DNA of 64,000 bases from Paralithodes platypus (GCA_032716605.1 CM064551.1:47304674-47368673), one strand, 5' to 3'; shown: positions 50,565 through 61,796, counted from the first letter of the stretch. The notes: generated by a model not told the origin, from the letters alone. A program made the numbers and translations.

Positions 50565-53463
50565 AAGTAAAAGAGGGTAGGGAACAGACCGCCGCAGTTA
50601 AGGGGCTTGGAACAGGTATTGGGGGACTAGAAAGTATAAGGATTCTATATAGCAATGTCGATGGGCTAATCTCTAAGAAACTAGAACTAACAGACTTACT
50701 CAATACTAAGAAACCAGAAATAGTATGTCTCACTGAGACAAAACTAAGAGAAGACCTCGATATAAATTTACTAGGATGGTCTGAATACAGGATTTGGAGG
50801 AGGGACAGAAAATTTCGACATGGAGGTGGAGTGTGCATCCTTACTAGGAAAGATTTGATTGTGTCTGAGATAAAACTGGTAACTTCAACAGCAGAAGTTT
50901 TAGCAATAGAGATTGGTGGAAACGAAAAAATAGTGGTAATAGTAGCGTATGTACCTCCCAAGACGAAGACATGGGGTAAGGAGGAGCATAGCCTAATGCG
51001 TAAGGAAACAATTAGTGTGCTAGGAAATATCTTGGCTTCAAAGAATGAAATAGTCATGTGTGGGGACTTTAACTGCAAGGAAGTGAATTGGGAAGATCTT
51101 GAAGCCGGAGCAGGAGAGGAAAGTTGGGGCTATGAATTTTTAAGTATGGCCATGGAAAATTCTATATACCAACATGTAAAAGAGTCAACAAGAGTAAGGG
51201 GAAGTGATCAACCAGCTAGATTGGACCTTCTATTCACAAGAAGGGAGGAGGAGGTTCAAAGTATTCAGTACCTATGCCCACTAGGAAAAAGCGACCATGC
51301 AGTTCTAGACATAGACTTACTATTGAAGTATAATCTACCAAGGGAAGGGAAAAACACAAGGAAAATCACTGGATGTATTCCAGAACCGATTTCGTAGGAC
51401 TACGGGATTTTTTCAAATCACAAAATTGGGATCAGGTGTTATCTGAAAGTGAGGTAGACAAAAAACTCAAGGCATTCATGGAGATCTATGATACTGGTAT
51501 AAAAACTTTTGTCCCTAAGTACATTAATAAAAGGAAAAAAAGTAATCGCAAAGTATGGTTTAACCGCGAATGTAGGCAAGCACAGGAAGCAAAAAACAAA
51601 GCCTGGAAAAAGATGAGAAACTGGGATTCGGAAGATAACAGGCAAAAGTATAAAGAGGAGAGAAACAAATACACAGAAATGAGGAGGAGGTCAGAGGTAA
51701 ACCATGAGAAAGGGATAGTGGAGAACTATGAAAAGAATCCAAAAATGTTTTTCAAGTTTGTAAACGGCAAAAGGAAGATAAAAGCCACGATCGATAAGAT
51801 TAAAAGTGGAAACAGAATCATAGAAGAGGATACGGAGATTGCGGAAGAACTAAATAGAAATTTTGCATCAGTATTTACAAAAGAAGGAGAATTCATTGCA
51901 CCAGAAACCAATGAGATAGGTACAGAGGAAATGCCGGAAGTAACATTTAACAGACCAGAGCTCATAGACAAAATGAGTAAGGTGGATCCAAACAAAGCCG
52001 CTGGACCGGACGGAGTATCAGGCTGGATTATTAAAGAAAATGCTATGGAACTGAGTATACCGTTATATGACATAATGACCAAATCATTGGACACAGGGAT
52101 AGTACCTACAGAATGGAAAAGAGCAAACATTATTCCTATATTTAAGGGAGGAAGCAGAGATAAACCACTGAACTATAGACCTGTATCACTATTGAGCATC
52201 CTCATGAAGATTCTGGAAGGATTAATAAGGGACAAATGGGTGAAATACCTGGAATCCAAAAGATTAATTACTGACCGACAATTTGGATTCAGAGGTGGCA
52301 GATCATGTATAAGCAACTTGTTGAGTTTTTACTCTAGAGTAATAGACACAGTGGACAAGAGGGAAGGATGGGTAGACTGTGCCTACCTAGACTTTAAAAA
52401 GGCATTTGACAAAGTTCCACACAAGAGATTGCTATGGAAATTAAAACATGAGGGAAAAGTAGGAGACAAACTGCTGAAATGGATGGAGAGCTACCTTAGC
52501 GGAAGACAGATGAGAACAACAGTAAGGGGGAAATCGTCAAACTGGACTCAAATTACGAGTGGGGTACCACAAGGATCTGTTCTAGCCCCAATCATGTTTC
52601 TAATATTTGTAAATGACTTGCCTGAGGGACTAACAAGCTACATGAGTATGTTTGCGGACGATGCTAAGCTGCTTAAAACGATCAGAACCCAGGAGGATTG
52701 CCTTGAGCTCCAAGCAGATTTGCAAAAGATCCATGAATGGAGCATCAAATGGAATATGGAGTTCAATGCAGGGAAATGTAAGACTCTAGAAATGGGTAAA
52801 AGCAAGTACAGACCTAGAAAAGATTATAAACTAGGAAACGAAGTGATTCCCAAAGCAGAAAAAGAAAAAGACTTGGGGATAGAATTTAGGGATAACATGT
52901 CTCCAGAAAGCCACGTAAATAAGATAGTGAGAGAATCACTGGCATTATTGGCAAATATTAGGATGTCTTTCAATTATCTTAATGAAAACACCATGAAACA
53001 AATAATAACGGCAATAATAAGACCCAGGATGGAATATGCATCTGTAGTGTGGTCCCCTCACTTGAAGAAACATATCCACAAAATTGAGAGGGTACAGAGA
53101 GCAGCTACGAGGATGATCCCAGGTTTGGAAAATTTGGAGTACCAAGAGAGGCTCGAGAGATTGAATCTACCTACACTGGAACAGAGAAGGAAACGAGGAC
53201 AGCAAATTCAGATATATAAATGTGTTAGAGGTATTGACAAAATCGACCAAGAAAACTTCATAGAGAGGGATGGAGGTGAGAGGACAAGAGGTCACAGCTA
53301 CAAACTAAAAGTGCTAAATAGTAAATCTGATCTGAAAAGTAAAAGATTTCCTACCAACTCGATTAGTGGGTGGAACAAATTGCCAGCCGAAGTAGTGTCT
53401 GCACCATCAGTGCATAGTTTCAAAGCACGGTATGACAAACATATCTTAGGAGGCGGGAATTAA
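50507..53463 (+). pseudogene. LINE-d ORF2: APE endonuclease-reverse transcriptase, one frameshift
   Basis: Endonuclease: IRILYSNVDGLISKK, LTETKL, HGGGVCI, YVPP, MCGDFNCKEVNW and SDHAV. A 1-nt indel near 51365 moves the rest to another frame (51373-53463). RT: PDGVSGWIIKE, NYRPVSLLSILMK, RQFGFRGGRSC, YLDFKKAFDKVPH, SGVPQGSVLAP and FADDAKL. The C-terminal region has RPRMEYASVVWSPHLKKH and WNKLPAEVV. No ATG was seen before the endonuclease. Only the single indel keeps it from being open. Confidence 0.85.
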
Positions 53464-53507
53464 CGAGCATGCTCACTCCCGCAAATACAACTAGTGTAAG
53501 TACACAC

Positions 53508-54118
53508 AGAGAGAAACATATTAACAAGCTCTTTAGCGGAATGTATGCAATGGCCGGGAATATGAAAGTTGCTCTGAACTATTTGGATGAGACCATGGTA
53601 GCGAAAATTATGAAGAGTATGATTAGACCAAGATTGGAGTATGCAGCAGTGGTGTGGTCCCCGCATCTAAAGAAGCATATTCACAAGTTAGAAAGAATCC
53701 AGAGAGCAGTCACTAGATTGGTTCCAAGTCTCAGAGAACTGCCATATGAAGGGAGGCTAGACAAATTAAATCTACCGAGTCTAAAAGAGAGGAGAGAGAG
53801 GGGAGACATGATAATGATGTACAAATGTACCCGGGGGCTGGAGAGGCTGGATAGGGAGGATATATTAATTATGGATACAGGAATAACTAGAGGCCACAGC
53901 TACAAAGTAAAAAGACCTACCTGCAAGAACGATATCAGGAAGTTTAGCTTCCCCTATAGATGTATTGACAAATGGAATGGGCTGGAGGAGGAGGTGGTAG
54001 GGGCAAGGAACATCCATATTTTCAAGAAAAAATTGGATAAAAAGTAGACTGAGAGACGGGACAACACGAGCTTAGCTCAACTCCTGTAAACTACAATTAG
54101 GTAAATACAATTAGGTAA
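53508..54118 (+). mobile_element. second CR1-like LINE 3' fragment, directly after LINE-d
   Basis: An open fragment of about 175 codons (YAAVVWSPHLKKHIHKLERI to IHIFKKKLDKK, stop at 54045-54047) is related to but distinct from the LINE-d end. The 3' UTR ends in two ACAATTAGGTAAATAC-like repeats. It is the parent type of the fragment at 16479-16621. Confidence 0.8.
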
Positions 54119-54657
54119 ATACACACACACACCCCCACACCCACACCCCCCCCCCATTCCCCTTGACGAACAAGCAAGTGAATAACACACACACACACAC
54201 ACACCTACACTACCGAGGATTAACCTCCCATTGTAGTACCTGCACCCTCTTTACCCTGACCATACCAAAACAGTTTCTGTATGTATGTATGTTTGTGTGC
54301 ATACGTGAGCGTTTGTGTATACGGACATGTGCACACTTACTGCATGTTCTTATGTTCCTATATATGTATGTATATGTATGTGCGCACGTACGTGTATATA
54401 CGTATGTTCTGTATATGAGTAAGTAAATAAGTGTGTATATGTACTGTATATCACTTACTCTCATGGTTATTTTATGATAATTTGTATTCTGCACATGCAT
54501 CATTATTGTATTTATTTATTTTGTTTGTAAACTAAGCTTACCATCCTCATATCTGTACATCTCATGTTCATCCACTAAATTGTAAAATGTGTATTTTCAG
54601 CTCATGAGGCTGCCATTCTTTAATAAACCGTTTATTATTATTATTATTATTATTATT
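54119..54657. repeat. simple repeats and a (TTA)n-tailed end
   Basis: (AC)n at about 54120-54142 and 54186-54204, and TATG-rich DNA at 54275-54440. An AATAAA at about 54621 lies just before (TTA)n at 54632-54657, probably the 3' end of an unidentified retroposon. Confidence 0.5.
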
Positions 54658-54769
54658 GATATTCGGTGTGAGCGTCCTGGGTTCGAATCCACTTACTGCC
54701 ACATGTGTTTGTAATATTTCATTAATCGACTTTAGGAGTAGAGTTGGTTGTTGGATAGAACATAATAAT
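54658..54769 (+). mobile_element. tRNA-derived SINE, 5'-truncated copy
   Basis: It runs from GATATTCGGTGTGAGCG through the B box GGGTTCGAATCC to GGATAGAACATAATAAT. It is nearly identical to 54980-55098. Confidence 0.65.
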
Positions 54770-54949
54770 TGATATTGGTTCAGGAGTAATTTATCGAGAG
54801 GCCTTCCCTAGTGGTTAAGGCCCCATTAATTGCTCTTTCCATTCACATATGCATAGCCTACGTGAGTTGCAGTTGGGATGTGTGTACATGCTTAGATTGA
54901 TATGCAGGATTCGAAGTTGCATAATAAATCGTAGGCAGTGTCCACCATT
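54770..54949. other. spacer between the two SINE copies
   Basis: It contains an A-box-like CTAGTGGTTAAGGC at about 54809 without a matching B box. Nothing else is recognised. Confidence 0.3.
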
Positions 54950-55098
54950 CTTTAACTGCCTTCGTGGTGTAATGCATAAAGGTGTTGATATTCGGTGTGA
55001 GCGTCCTGGGTTCGAATCCACGGACTGCCACATGTGTTTGTAATATTTCATTAATCGATTTTAGGAGTAGAGTTGGTTGTTGGATAGAACATAATAAT
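54950..55098 (+). mobile_element. tRNA-derived SINE, longer copy
   Basis: A-box-like TGGTGTAATGCATAAAGG (about 54965) and B box GGGTTCGAATCC (about 55009-55020), followed by a tRNA-unrelated tail ending CATAATAAT. It abuts the truncated end of DIRS-C. Confidence 0.65.
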
Positions 55099-55290
55099 AT
55101 CAAGTAAACCAAAATCCTTAATACATCAACGAATGGGAAGAGGATGGTCGGGAGGGCCTCAGTCGTCAATGATTATGGGGCAACTACTAAATATTAGGTT
55201 TTCTTTATCTCCTTGCAGGAGTCAAACCTATAATTTATTAGTGGCCCCTCCATCATTGACGATTATGCCTGATATCTAAGACTGGAGGGG
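55099..55290 (-). repeat. DIRS-C internal complementary region
   Basis: It reads ATTAGGTTTTCT...GAGTCAAACCTATAATTTATTAG...CATTGACG on the plus strand, the same fused end sequences as in DIRS-A and -B in opposite orientation. Confidence 0.85.
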
Positions 55291-55516
55291 GACATTCGTA
55301 ATCATATCATAACTCTAGCAAAAGCAGATAATCAAACAACCACATAGTATTCTTACTTTGTAAAAAATATATATTGTTGCGCATAAACTTTATACAGCAT
55401 ATACAGTATATACAAAAAGGGGTACAAGCAGGAGCGTGCTTCGAAGAAGCCTGCTTGAAAAAAGAGTTAACTCTGAGACTCTGTACACAGATCTGCTAGT
55501 TAAGAAGGCACCCCAC

Positions 55517-56004
55517 TTAACCCCTACAACACTGAAGGGCTCTTGAACGCCCATAAAAAAGCATAAAATAGGTACCCGGAAGGGCTCTTGAACACCCAGT
55601 GGTTGAAAGCCTGTGAGCTTCGTGTGTGAGGCGTCGGTCCGACGCATGTAAACAACAGCCGGCTGGACCGACGCCCCGCATCTCCGGCCACAAGAAGGAG
55701 AGCGTCGCTTGTTCGTGTGTGCCTGTATGTTGTTGTTAAGTATCGAAAAGTAGTGTAAAGTGGCTGTTTTTGCCATAAAGTTATCTCCAATGAAATCATC
55801 ATCACAACTCAACCAGTTGACTTAGAGAGCTCTACTTAACGCCATTCTAAAGGTAAATAACACAGCTACGCTTGGGGATGCGCGGGAATGCGGGAAGCAG
55901 TCAGATTAACAAATATACGGTAGCCTAGCCTAGACGTTTTTCGGCCAAAACACCCGGGTTTCGGGGAATATTTATGTAATGCATAGCCGGGGCTGGAGGG
56001 TTAA
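55517..56004. mobile_element. TTAA-flanked MITE inserted in the DIRS-C 3' UTR, 480 bp
   Basis: TTAA lies at 55517-55520 and 56001-56004. The flanks CACCCCAC and AGTAAGTGG are contiguous around a single TTAA in DIRS-A (41415-41418), so the insertion and duplication are proven by comparison. Interior matches to the MITE at 18604-19084 include ATCATCACAACTCAACCAG and GTAGCCTAGCCTAGACG. Confidence 0.9.
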
Positions 56005-56456
56005 AGTAAGTGGTGAAAAATAAAAACTTATAAGTCTACATGTGCACATATAAACCCCATTAAACTAGTGGATATATTCCTAAAAATATACCCAAACATA
56101 AAATGAATTCTTTCACTTTTGCAGAAGTACCGAACTCTTGTACTTATGCAGAAGTACTTACATCAAAAATAAAAGTCGCAGTTGCAACTACTGAGATTTC
56201 TTAAAATTATATTGCTTCACAGCCAAAACTACTTACAACAAGAATTGTTGTTTTACTACTATTGTACTTTAGCACAATTTCCTGTAATGAATACTACAGA
56301 GAAATTATATATCACAACACCTACAAACAGTATCACAGCTCGTATGCTCCGTACACATACTCCGGCGGGGTCAAGGGTGTCCTATGTTACACTGACTGCA
56401 CCCCCCCCCCCCCCCCCTCTTTTCTTAATCTAAACAATAAGTGACTTAGAGGCCAC

Positions 56457-57830
56457 CTAGACCCTCTGCCTTAAAGCTATACATGGCATGGAAGGTCTGT
56501 CTAGAGCTACTGAAAGATATCGAGTAAAAAACGTATGATTAGAGGACCATAGGTGCGTGGACGCTATGTCCTCAACAGAAAAATTCTTAAGGAAACGCAA
56601 AGAGGCCGCCCATTTACGTAAATCGTGGGCTTTTCCCACGACGCCGGGATTACTCTCTTTAATGACTTCTACTAGGAGAGAAGCTATTTTACGTTTCATT
56701 AAGCGTTTGCCCGTACTTGCTACCCATAAAGCACCCTGTTGATTCAGAGGTGCTACTCTCAAATATTTGGTTAGAGCTTGCACTGGACATAAATTATGGT
56801 GCACTTTTCCCCTTTTCAACGCCGGCACCGTGAACTCTGAAAACACGTGTTCACTGTGTTCATTTTTGGCGATGAACCCTGGGGAAGGTGCAATGTGAAT
56901 ACACTCATTGAGCCTACCAAACCTTATGCAATTAGGTGTGGTGCTCATCGCCGCCAGCTCAGATACCCTGTTCCCGGTAGCCAAAGCCATAAGGAATACT
57001 GCCCTTTTTAAAAGTAAGTCAAAATCTGCAGTATTTTGGTACAGACGGGAATGAAGTAAAGACAACGCTTTGTCCAGAGACCAGGTAGGCATGAGCTGAC
57101 GGGGAGGTGGGTGGAGTTTAAAACATGCTCTCATGAAACCTGTTTCCTCTGCTAGTGGTATGGTTAGACCTGTAAGGTCAAAGAATGGCATCCTAATCGC
57201 TGTTAAGTGATTTTTTAACGTTACTACAGATAGACGTTTCTGCTCGAACAGATAGTTTAAATAATTAAAAACCAAAGCCACCGAAGGTACGGTTTGTTCT
57301 GTCCTAAGTATCCAAGAAGTAAAGGAACGCCAGTGCGATTGATACTGTCTCTTTGTAGATTGGGTATATTGACTCATGAATTTATCGGTCACGTTTCTAC
57401 CATACGGTGTTAGCCACTTGGCCTCCTGAATGTCCATAATGCAAAAGTCAGCGAGGTGTCTAGGTTGCCAATCGTGTCTAAGTGGAAATACCCGACCGGG
57501 AGCGACACCGGGTTCGGGCACCACGTTTTCAATTGCTGGTACCACAACTGCGCCGGCCACAGGGGCGCGATGAACGAGACTACGCCCCGATAATCCCGTA
57601 GTTTGTTTACTACGTGGCACCTTAGGGAAGCGTCTGGTGGCGGAAACAGATAAACGGAACTCCACATGTTCCAGTCCGTCACCAGTGCGTCGGGTCCTCC
57701 CGCCGGCGTTATTGTCCGGCGGGTGAGGTACAGCGGAAGTTTGTGAGTCTCCTCGGACGCAAACAGATCCACTTGTGGACGGTAAGGCTCCGCAATCATT
57801 TGGTCGAAAATGGTTTGCTTGAGCGCCCAT
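56457..57830 (-). CDS. DIRS-C tyrosine recombinase
   Basis: 457 codons, intact, with the same Met and length as in DIRS-B. Catalytic motifs are TGNRVSEL, AHDLRKWAAS, the Trp of THLWSSNH and the Tyr of TRYLSVAL. The N-terminal YTQSTKRQYQSHW region is conserved. The first ~420 nt overlap the end of RT/RNase H in another frame, and both frames are open. This is the most credible active recombinase here together with DIRS-B. Confidence 0.85.
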   Translation of the reverse strand: MGAQANHFRPNDCGALPSTSGSVCVRGDSQTSAVPHPPDNNAGGRTRRTGDGLEHVEFRLSVSATRRFPKVPRSKQTTGLSGRSLVHRAPVAGAVVVPAIENVVPEPGVAPGRVFPLRHDWQPRHLADFCIMDIQEAKWLTPYGRNVTDKFMSQYTQSTKRQYQSHWRSFTSWILRTEQTVPSVALVFNYLNYLFEQKRLSVVTLKNHLTAIRMPFFDLTGLTIPLAEETGFMRACFKLHPPPRQLMPTWSLDKALSLLHSRLYQNTADFDLLLKRAVFLMALATGNRVSELAAMSTTPNCIRFGRLNECIHIAPSPGFIAKNEHSEHVFSEFTVPALKRGKVHHNLCPVQALTKYLRVAPLNQQGALWVASTGKRLMKRKIASLLVEVIKESNPGVVGKAHDLRKWAASLRFLKNFSVEDIASTHLWSSNHTFFTRYLSVALDRPSMPCIALRQRV

Positions 57831-59314
57831 TCTACTGTTGTGCTCTGTCTCCGAGACAGAGCGTCTGCCCAGACGTTTGCTACGCCTGGGAGATAAGATG
57901 CGTGAAGATGAATGTTCAGCTTGCCGGCTAGAACAAAAATCTTTTCTGACACGTTTAGCAACTTCCGAGATCTCGTTGACCCTTGTTTCTGAATGCAGTG
58001 AACCGCATTCAGATTGTCCATCCTGAAGGCCACCGATTTGTCACGTAAAGTAGAGCCGTGAGCCTGAAGGAAATACAAGGGGACTAGTAACTCTTTGACA
58101 TTGATGTGGGAGGTTTCTGAATGGGACCAAAGCCCTTGACCCTGATGGCCGTGGTTTGACTGAAAGCCCCAACCTATTGTTCCTGACTCATCCGTGTCTA
58201 CCCATACCGTCAGCGGAAGAGAGGTCCATGACATGACCGAGTGCAATGTTTCCCTCTTCGCCCAGACCGCTAGTAAGCTGTGTATTAATTTTGGGATGGG
58301 CCATAATGTTTCCGCCGGCAATAGTGGAAAACATTTGTTGCCCTCCAATATTAAACGTTTGACTTTCAACCGGCCCAACTTTACAGTTAGTTGAATCCAG
58401 TTGAGAGAGCCGACCAGAGATTCCCAGACTCTCTGTGTCGTAGTCAGACTGTGAAGAAACATAAACAGTTTCTTGCGAAACCTGTTCCGATTGTCCACAC
58501 TCTGACTCAGAGTGAGAGCAGCTGTGTCCCAGACCAGCCCTATCCACTGGACCACTCGTGAGGGAACAAAGTTTGACTTTACCGGGTTTACCTTGAACCC
58601 TAGAGATTTTACATGATTTAATGTTATGTTGACATGATTGATGCATAACTGTTCCGTCTCTGCCACCACCAGCCAGTCGTCTAGATACCACAAAATCCTG
58701 ATCCCTTGTTCTAACATGGGCATCAGGGCTTGCCGGACTAATTTCGTGAATAAGCGAGGTGCTAGGTTCAATCCGAACGGCATCCTCTGAAAGACATAAG
58801 TCTGATGCATTATTCGTAAGGCCAGAAATCGTTGAAATCTTTTGTTTACCGGGACGTGCCAAGACGCGTCTGTCAGGTCTAAAGAACACATCCACCCTTC
58901 CGGCGGAAGTGTTAGCCTGATTTGATTCACTGTCAGCATCCTGAAGGAAACGTGAATGTGGAGGTTCAGATAAGACATCTGAACACTGTCCCTTTTGGGC
59001 ACTAGAAAGAGTTTGGACGTAAATACTGGGTAATTTTGAGGGACCGTGATGATGACATTCTTGGCGATCATCTCTTGGATCAGTGACTCCACTTCTAATG
59101 AAACAAAATTTGCCTTTGTCGGCTGACGTAAGCGAGGTCGCCGGAGCCACTGCCAGGTGATGCCTTTGCGTGCCACCATCCTCGCCCATGTGTTTAATGG
59201 CCATGCGCGATGACACGCCCGGAACGACCCAGTTAGCAGACAAGGGTTCGCCGGCTGGACTACCCTCTGATCCACCCGCCGTAAGACTGGCCCTGGGAGT
59301 GAGAGAGACCCTAG
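57410..59314 (-). CDS. DIRS-C reverse transcriptase/RNase H
   Basis: It is open from the frameshift point at 59314 to the stop at 57410, about 634 codons. The first Met-like codon downstream is not needed if it is made as Gag-Pol. RT: YPVFTSKLFLVPKRD, SLDLTDASWHV, MPFGLNLAPRLFTK and the YLDD box (RILWYLDDW). RNase H: WVDTDESGTIGWGF, FRMDNLNAVHC and ADALSRRQ. Compared with DIRS-B it lacks six residues (RPVVDL) by an in-frame 18-nt loss, and Tyr of LTDAYW is Ser. The polymerase may therefore be impaired although the frame is open. Confidence 0.85.
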   Translation of the reverse strand, partial: LGSLSLPGPVLRRVDQRVVQPANPCLLTGSFRACHRAWPLNTWARMVARKGITWQWLRRPRLRQPTKANFVSLEVESLIQEMIAKNVIITVPQNYPVFTSKLFLVPKRDSVQMSYLNLHIHVSFRMLTVNQIRLTLPPEGWMCSLDLTDASWHVPVNKRFQRFLALRIMHQTYVFQRMPFGLNLAPRLFTKLVRQALMPMLEQGIRILWYLDDWLVVAETEQLCINHVNITLNHVKSLGFKVNPVKSNFVPSRVVQWIGLVWDTAALTLSQSVDNRNRFRKKLFMFLHSLTTTQRVWESLVGSLNWIQLTVKLGRLKVKRLILEGNKCFPLLPAETLWPIPKLIHSLLAVWAKRETLHSVMSWTSLPLTVWVDTDESGTIGWGFQSNHGHQGQGLWSHSETSHINVKELLVPLYFLQAHGSTLRDKSVAFRMDNLNAVHCIQKQGSTRSRKLLNVSEKIFVLAGKLNIHLHASYLPGVANVWADALSRRQSTTVEWALKQTIFDQMIAEPYRPQVDLFASEETHKLPLYLTRRTITPAGGPDALVTDWNMWSSVYLFPPPDASLRCHVVNKLRDYRGVVSFIAPLWPAQLWYQQLKTWCPNPVSLPVGYFHLDTIGNLDTSLTFALWTFRRPSG

Positions 59315-59320
59315 TTTTTT
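59314..59320 (-). promoter_or_regulatory. predicted -1 frameshift site A AAA AAC at the DIRS-C gag stop
   Basis: On the minus strand CC(A) AAA AAC TAG ends gag. A -1 slip continues CTA GGG TCT CTC in the RT frame. Position and heptamer match DIRS-B, with a different stop codon. Confidence 0.7.
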
Positions 59321-59454
59321 GGTGGTGGTGGTGATGTATGCTTCGACGACTGGACGGGCCCTGGCCCGGTCGTTGATACTTCTGTCCTTTATGATTACCT
59401 GAAAACTTTCCTTGCTTGTATCTGTACTGAGCCTGACTTTGGGTGGAAGAGGAC

Positions 59455-61005
59455 TTAGTGTTACGACTGAGGTTTAAATATATCAGGGCTCTTGTTCATT
59501 GGACTAGTAATGGCATAAATGCTACAACGGAAAGCGCTAGATCCAACCTTTGATGTATATTCCCAGTGAACAAAGAACACAAATACTCTCCAGAGTTCTA
59601 TATGCAATAATAGGTTATCAAACTCTCAATAAATGTGCGTCTACTCTAGGCTTAATGTTATGTGAAAACAGCCTATTACTACCTATAACCGAAGGTGCTT
59701 GGTTATGGTATGCAAAGTAAGGTGGTAAGGGAAGTTACAGCTTACGTTACTTTAATCAATAAATGTCAGGCACTCCTGCATGAAAGAAAGTGCACTAAAG
59801 TCCTTCAACACCAACAAGGAATCTTCTTTAAATGTTAGATGCTATCAAGATGCTCGAATCGGAAATGGAACCCAAAAAGGCAGGCAGCGGAACAATGATC
59901 GAGCAGGCTATGCTCACAAAAGGCAGGATATATAATGCAGTCGGAGCCAAGAATATCCTAAACGCTACAACAATAATAATAATCGCCACGACAATGCAGT
60001 ATTCCTATCAACAAAAAGAGCCTAAGTCGTTTGTGTCTCAATACATCAAACTAGGCTGCGAAATGCTTGTGTAATCATAAACAGGTATGCATAATAAGAG
60101 TAATTGGTTTAATATACTTAATGTCTACTATGACTGATAAAGTCTAGCTAGAGTCAATGATACGAGATACTGGTGCGCATGGCATGCCGCATAGCCTAGT
60201 GCAAATCTCAAGTCTGTGCGTCAAATATTACGTTATAGGGAAGGGTAGCTCTCTTGAGAAACCTTAATACCGAAGTAGTAAGCGTTCTCCTGGCGTACCT
60301 CAAAGACAAACAACCGAGCCTAGAACAGTGCAGAATGGTATAGGCAAAAAGCCCTCATTTGTGCATGCTCTACTCTCAATGGCACACAGACTAGAATTTA
60401 CCCAATCAACTCCAGTTCTCAGGTATGTCGTGCAGCTTTTAACTAAAGCCAGCACCCATCGGAAACAATACCTTATGGTATCAGACTCCTAGTCTAGCAT
60501 TATCTAATCCAGCAGAACACTAATAATTATAGGAAGCGGTACTGAACAATATGAATGCCAACCAATGCTTCGTGATCAACTTATCTTAACAACTAAACAT
60601 ACATGGGTTATATAAGACCTTAACGCACAATACAACTGGCCAGCATGAAGCTGATTATGCAGAGTTAACCAGAGGGGGTGAAAGATATGGAAAATGAGAG
60701 AGATAGGCAGAGGAAAAGGTTCTCAGGTGCAGAGAGGAGGACAGATATCAAAGGGATAAGAGGGATGCGTTCTAGAAACCAGATCTGAGGGAGAGAGTAG
60801 CAAGAGATCTGTATATATACTAGCACTAGCTCGAACCGCGTAGGAAAAGTGGTAACAAGTCCTCTAGCCAATCCAAAAGAGGCCCGCCAACCATGACGTC
60901 ACCAAGCATGGTAAAAAACTCCTTCAACCAATCCCCAAGAGGCCAGCCAGCCGTGACGTCATCGAGTATGGCAAAAAAAACACTGCGTGCCATCCCACAC
61001 TCTGT

Positions 61006-61047
<42 letters not shown>

Positions 61048-61274
61048 CTATCATTACTACTTAATGATAAAACATATACTGCAATTAAATATATAAAGCC
61101 TTGACATGGGTGAAAACAAAGAGCCTTTCTGGACTGCCCATGACACGAGCTTTCATATGAAATAAAGCACACAACAATACATCAACTGTAGCCACATCCA
61201 CTGCCCTGGCGATCCTAGCGAGTCACTGTAGGACAAGCCATACGGTTCTAACGGAGTGGTTAACGTCACATTAG
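59455..61274 (-). mobile_element. solo LTR (~1.8 kb) inserted in DIRS-C gag
   Basis: TTAG lies on both sides (59455-59458 and 61271-61274). The insert runs TG (59459) to CA (61270), 1812 bp. The site is uninterrupted in DIRS-B at about 44587-44590. It has no coding frame of note. A minus-strand promoter is suggested by GA repeats (61011-61041), two CRE/CCAAT units and TATATATA (60812-60819). A complete retrotransposon is excluded by the lack of internal genes. Confidence 0.7.
60811..60980 (-). promoter_or_regulatory. promoter-like array in the solo LTR: two 60-bp CRE/CCAAT units and TATA
   Basis: TGACGTCA at 60954-60961 and 60894-60901, and ATTGG (CCAAT on plus) at 60928-60932 and 60868-60872, repeat with a 60-bp period. 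TATATATA lies at about 60812-60819. Read on the minus strand the order is CRE, CCAAT, CRE, CCAAT, TATA. Confidence 0.55.
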
Positions 61275-61372
61275 GCAGATGAAAGGGCTTTGCCCCACCA
61301 GGCTGAGCTTTTGCGACTGGTTTGGGCTTGGTAAAATTGAAAGCAGGTTTCTTAGATGGGGCGGGACTGTGC

Positions 61373-61796
61373 TTAACCCTTTTCTAGCGGGGTGTCTGTG
61401 GCCGTTTTGGGCCTTTTCAGGCCATTCTGACTGCTATATCAACCATCAGCATGAAAGGAACTGTATTGTGCCGAAAACTAGGCGGAAATCGCTACCGGTA
61501 CACAATGACACCACATACAGCTACGTAGCACTCGTGGAGCCTTGACAGTGTTACCTCAAAGATGGAAGTTTAGCTGATTTTGCTACATTGTTCAATTTTC
61601 GCTAACTATTGGTCACACTGTCATCCACCCGTGCGGTGGGGGAACTGGAGTTAGTGTGGGCCGGGAGGCCAAAGATGTCGGACGTATGGTTCATTACTGT
61701 TCCACCCATTTTCACTCGATCTTCACCCATTTTTCACCCGTTTTCTCCCAGTTTCTTTCACTCGACTTAAGTCGAGCACCGCTAGTAAAGGGTTAA
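61373..61796. mobile_element. TTAA-flanked MITE inserted in DIRS-C gag, 416 bp
   Basis: TTAA lies at 61373-61376 and 61793-61796. The ends are CCCTTTTCTAGCGG and, inverted, CCCTTTACTAGCGG, one mismatch. The unoccupied site is a single TTAA in DIRS-B (44485-44488). The subterminal CTCGACTTAAGTCGAG palindrome resembles the motif in 49261-49748. Confidence 0.9.

Larger units (their letters stand above)
49816..53507 (+). mobile_element. LINE-d, CR1/L2-like non-LTR retrotransposon
   Basis: It begins after a (CA)n run and has ORF1 (coiled coil plus RRM-like), ORF2 (endonuclease plus RT) and a 3' UTR of about 45 bp ending CAACTAGTGTAAGTAC, a short repeat-like tail seen in CR1-type LINEs. It is slightly 5'-truncated, as the ORF1 frame is already open at the left edge. 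Confidence 0.85.
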
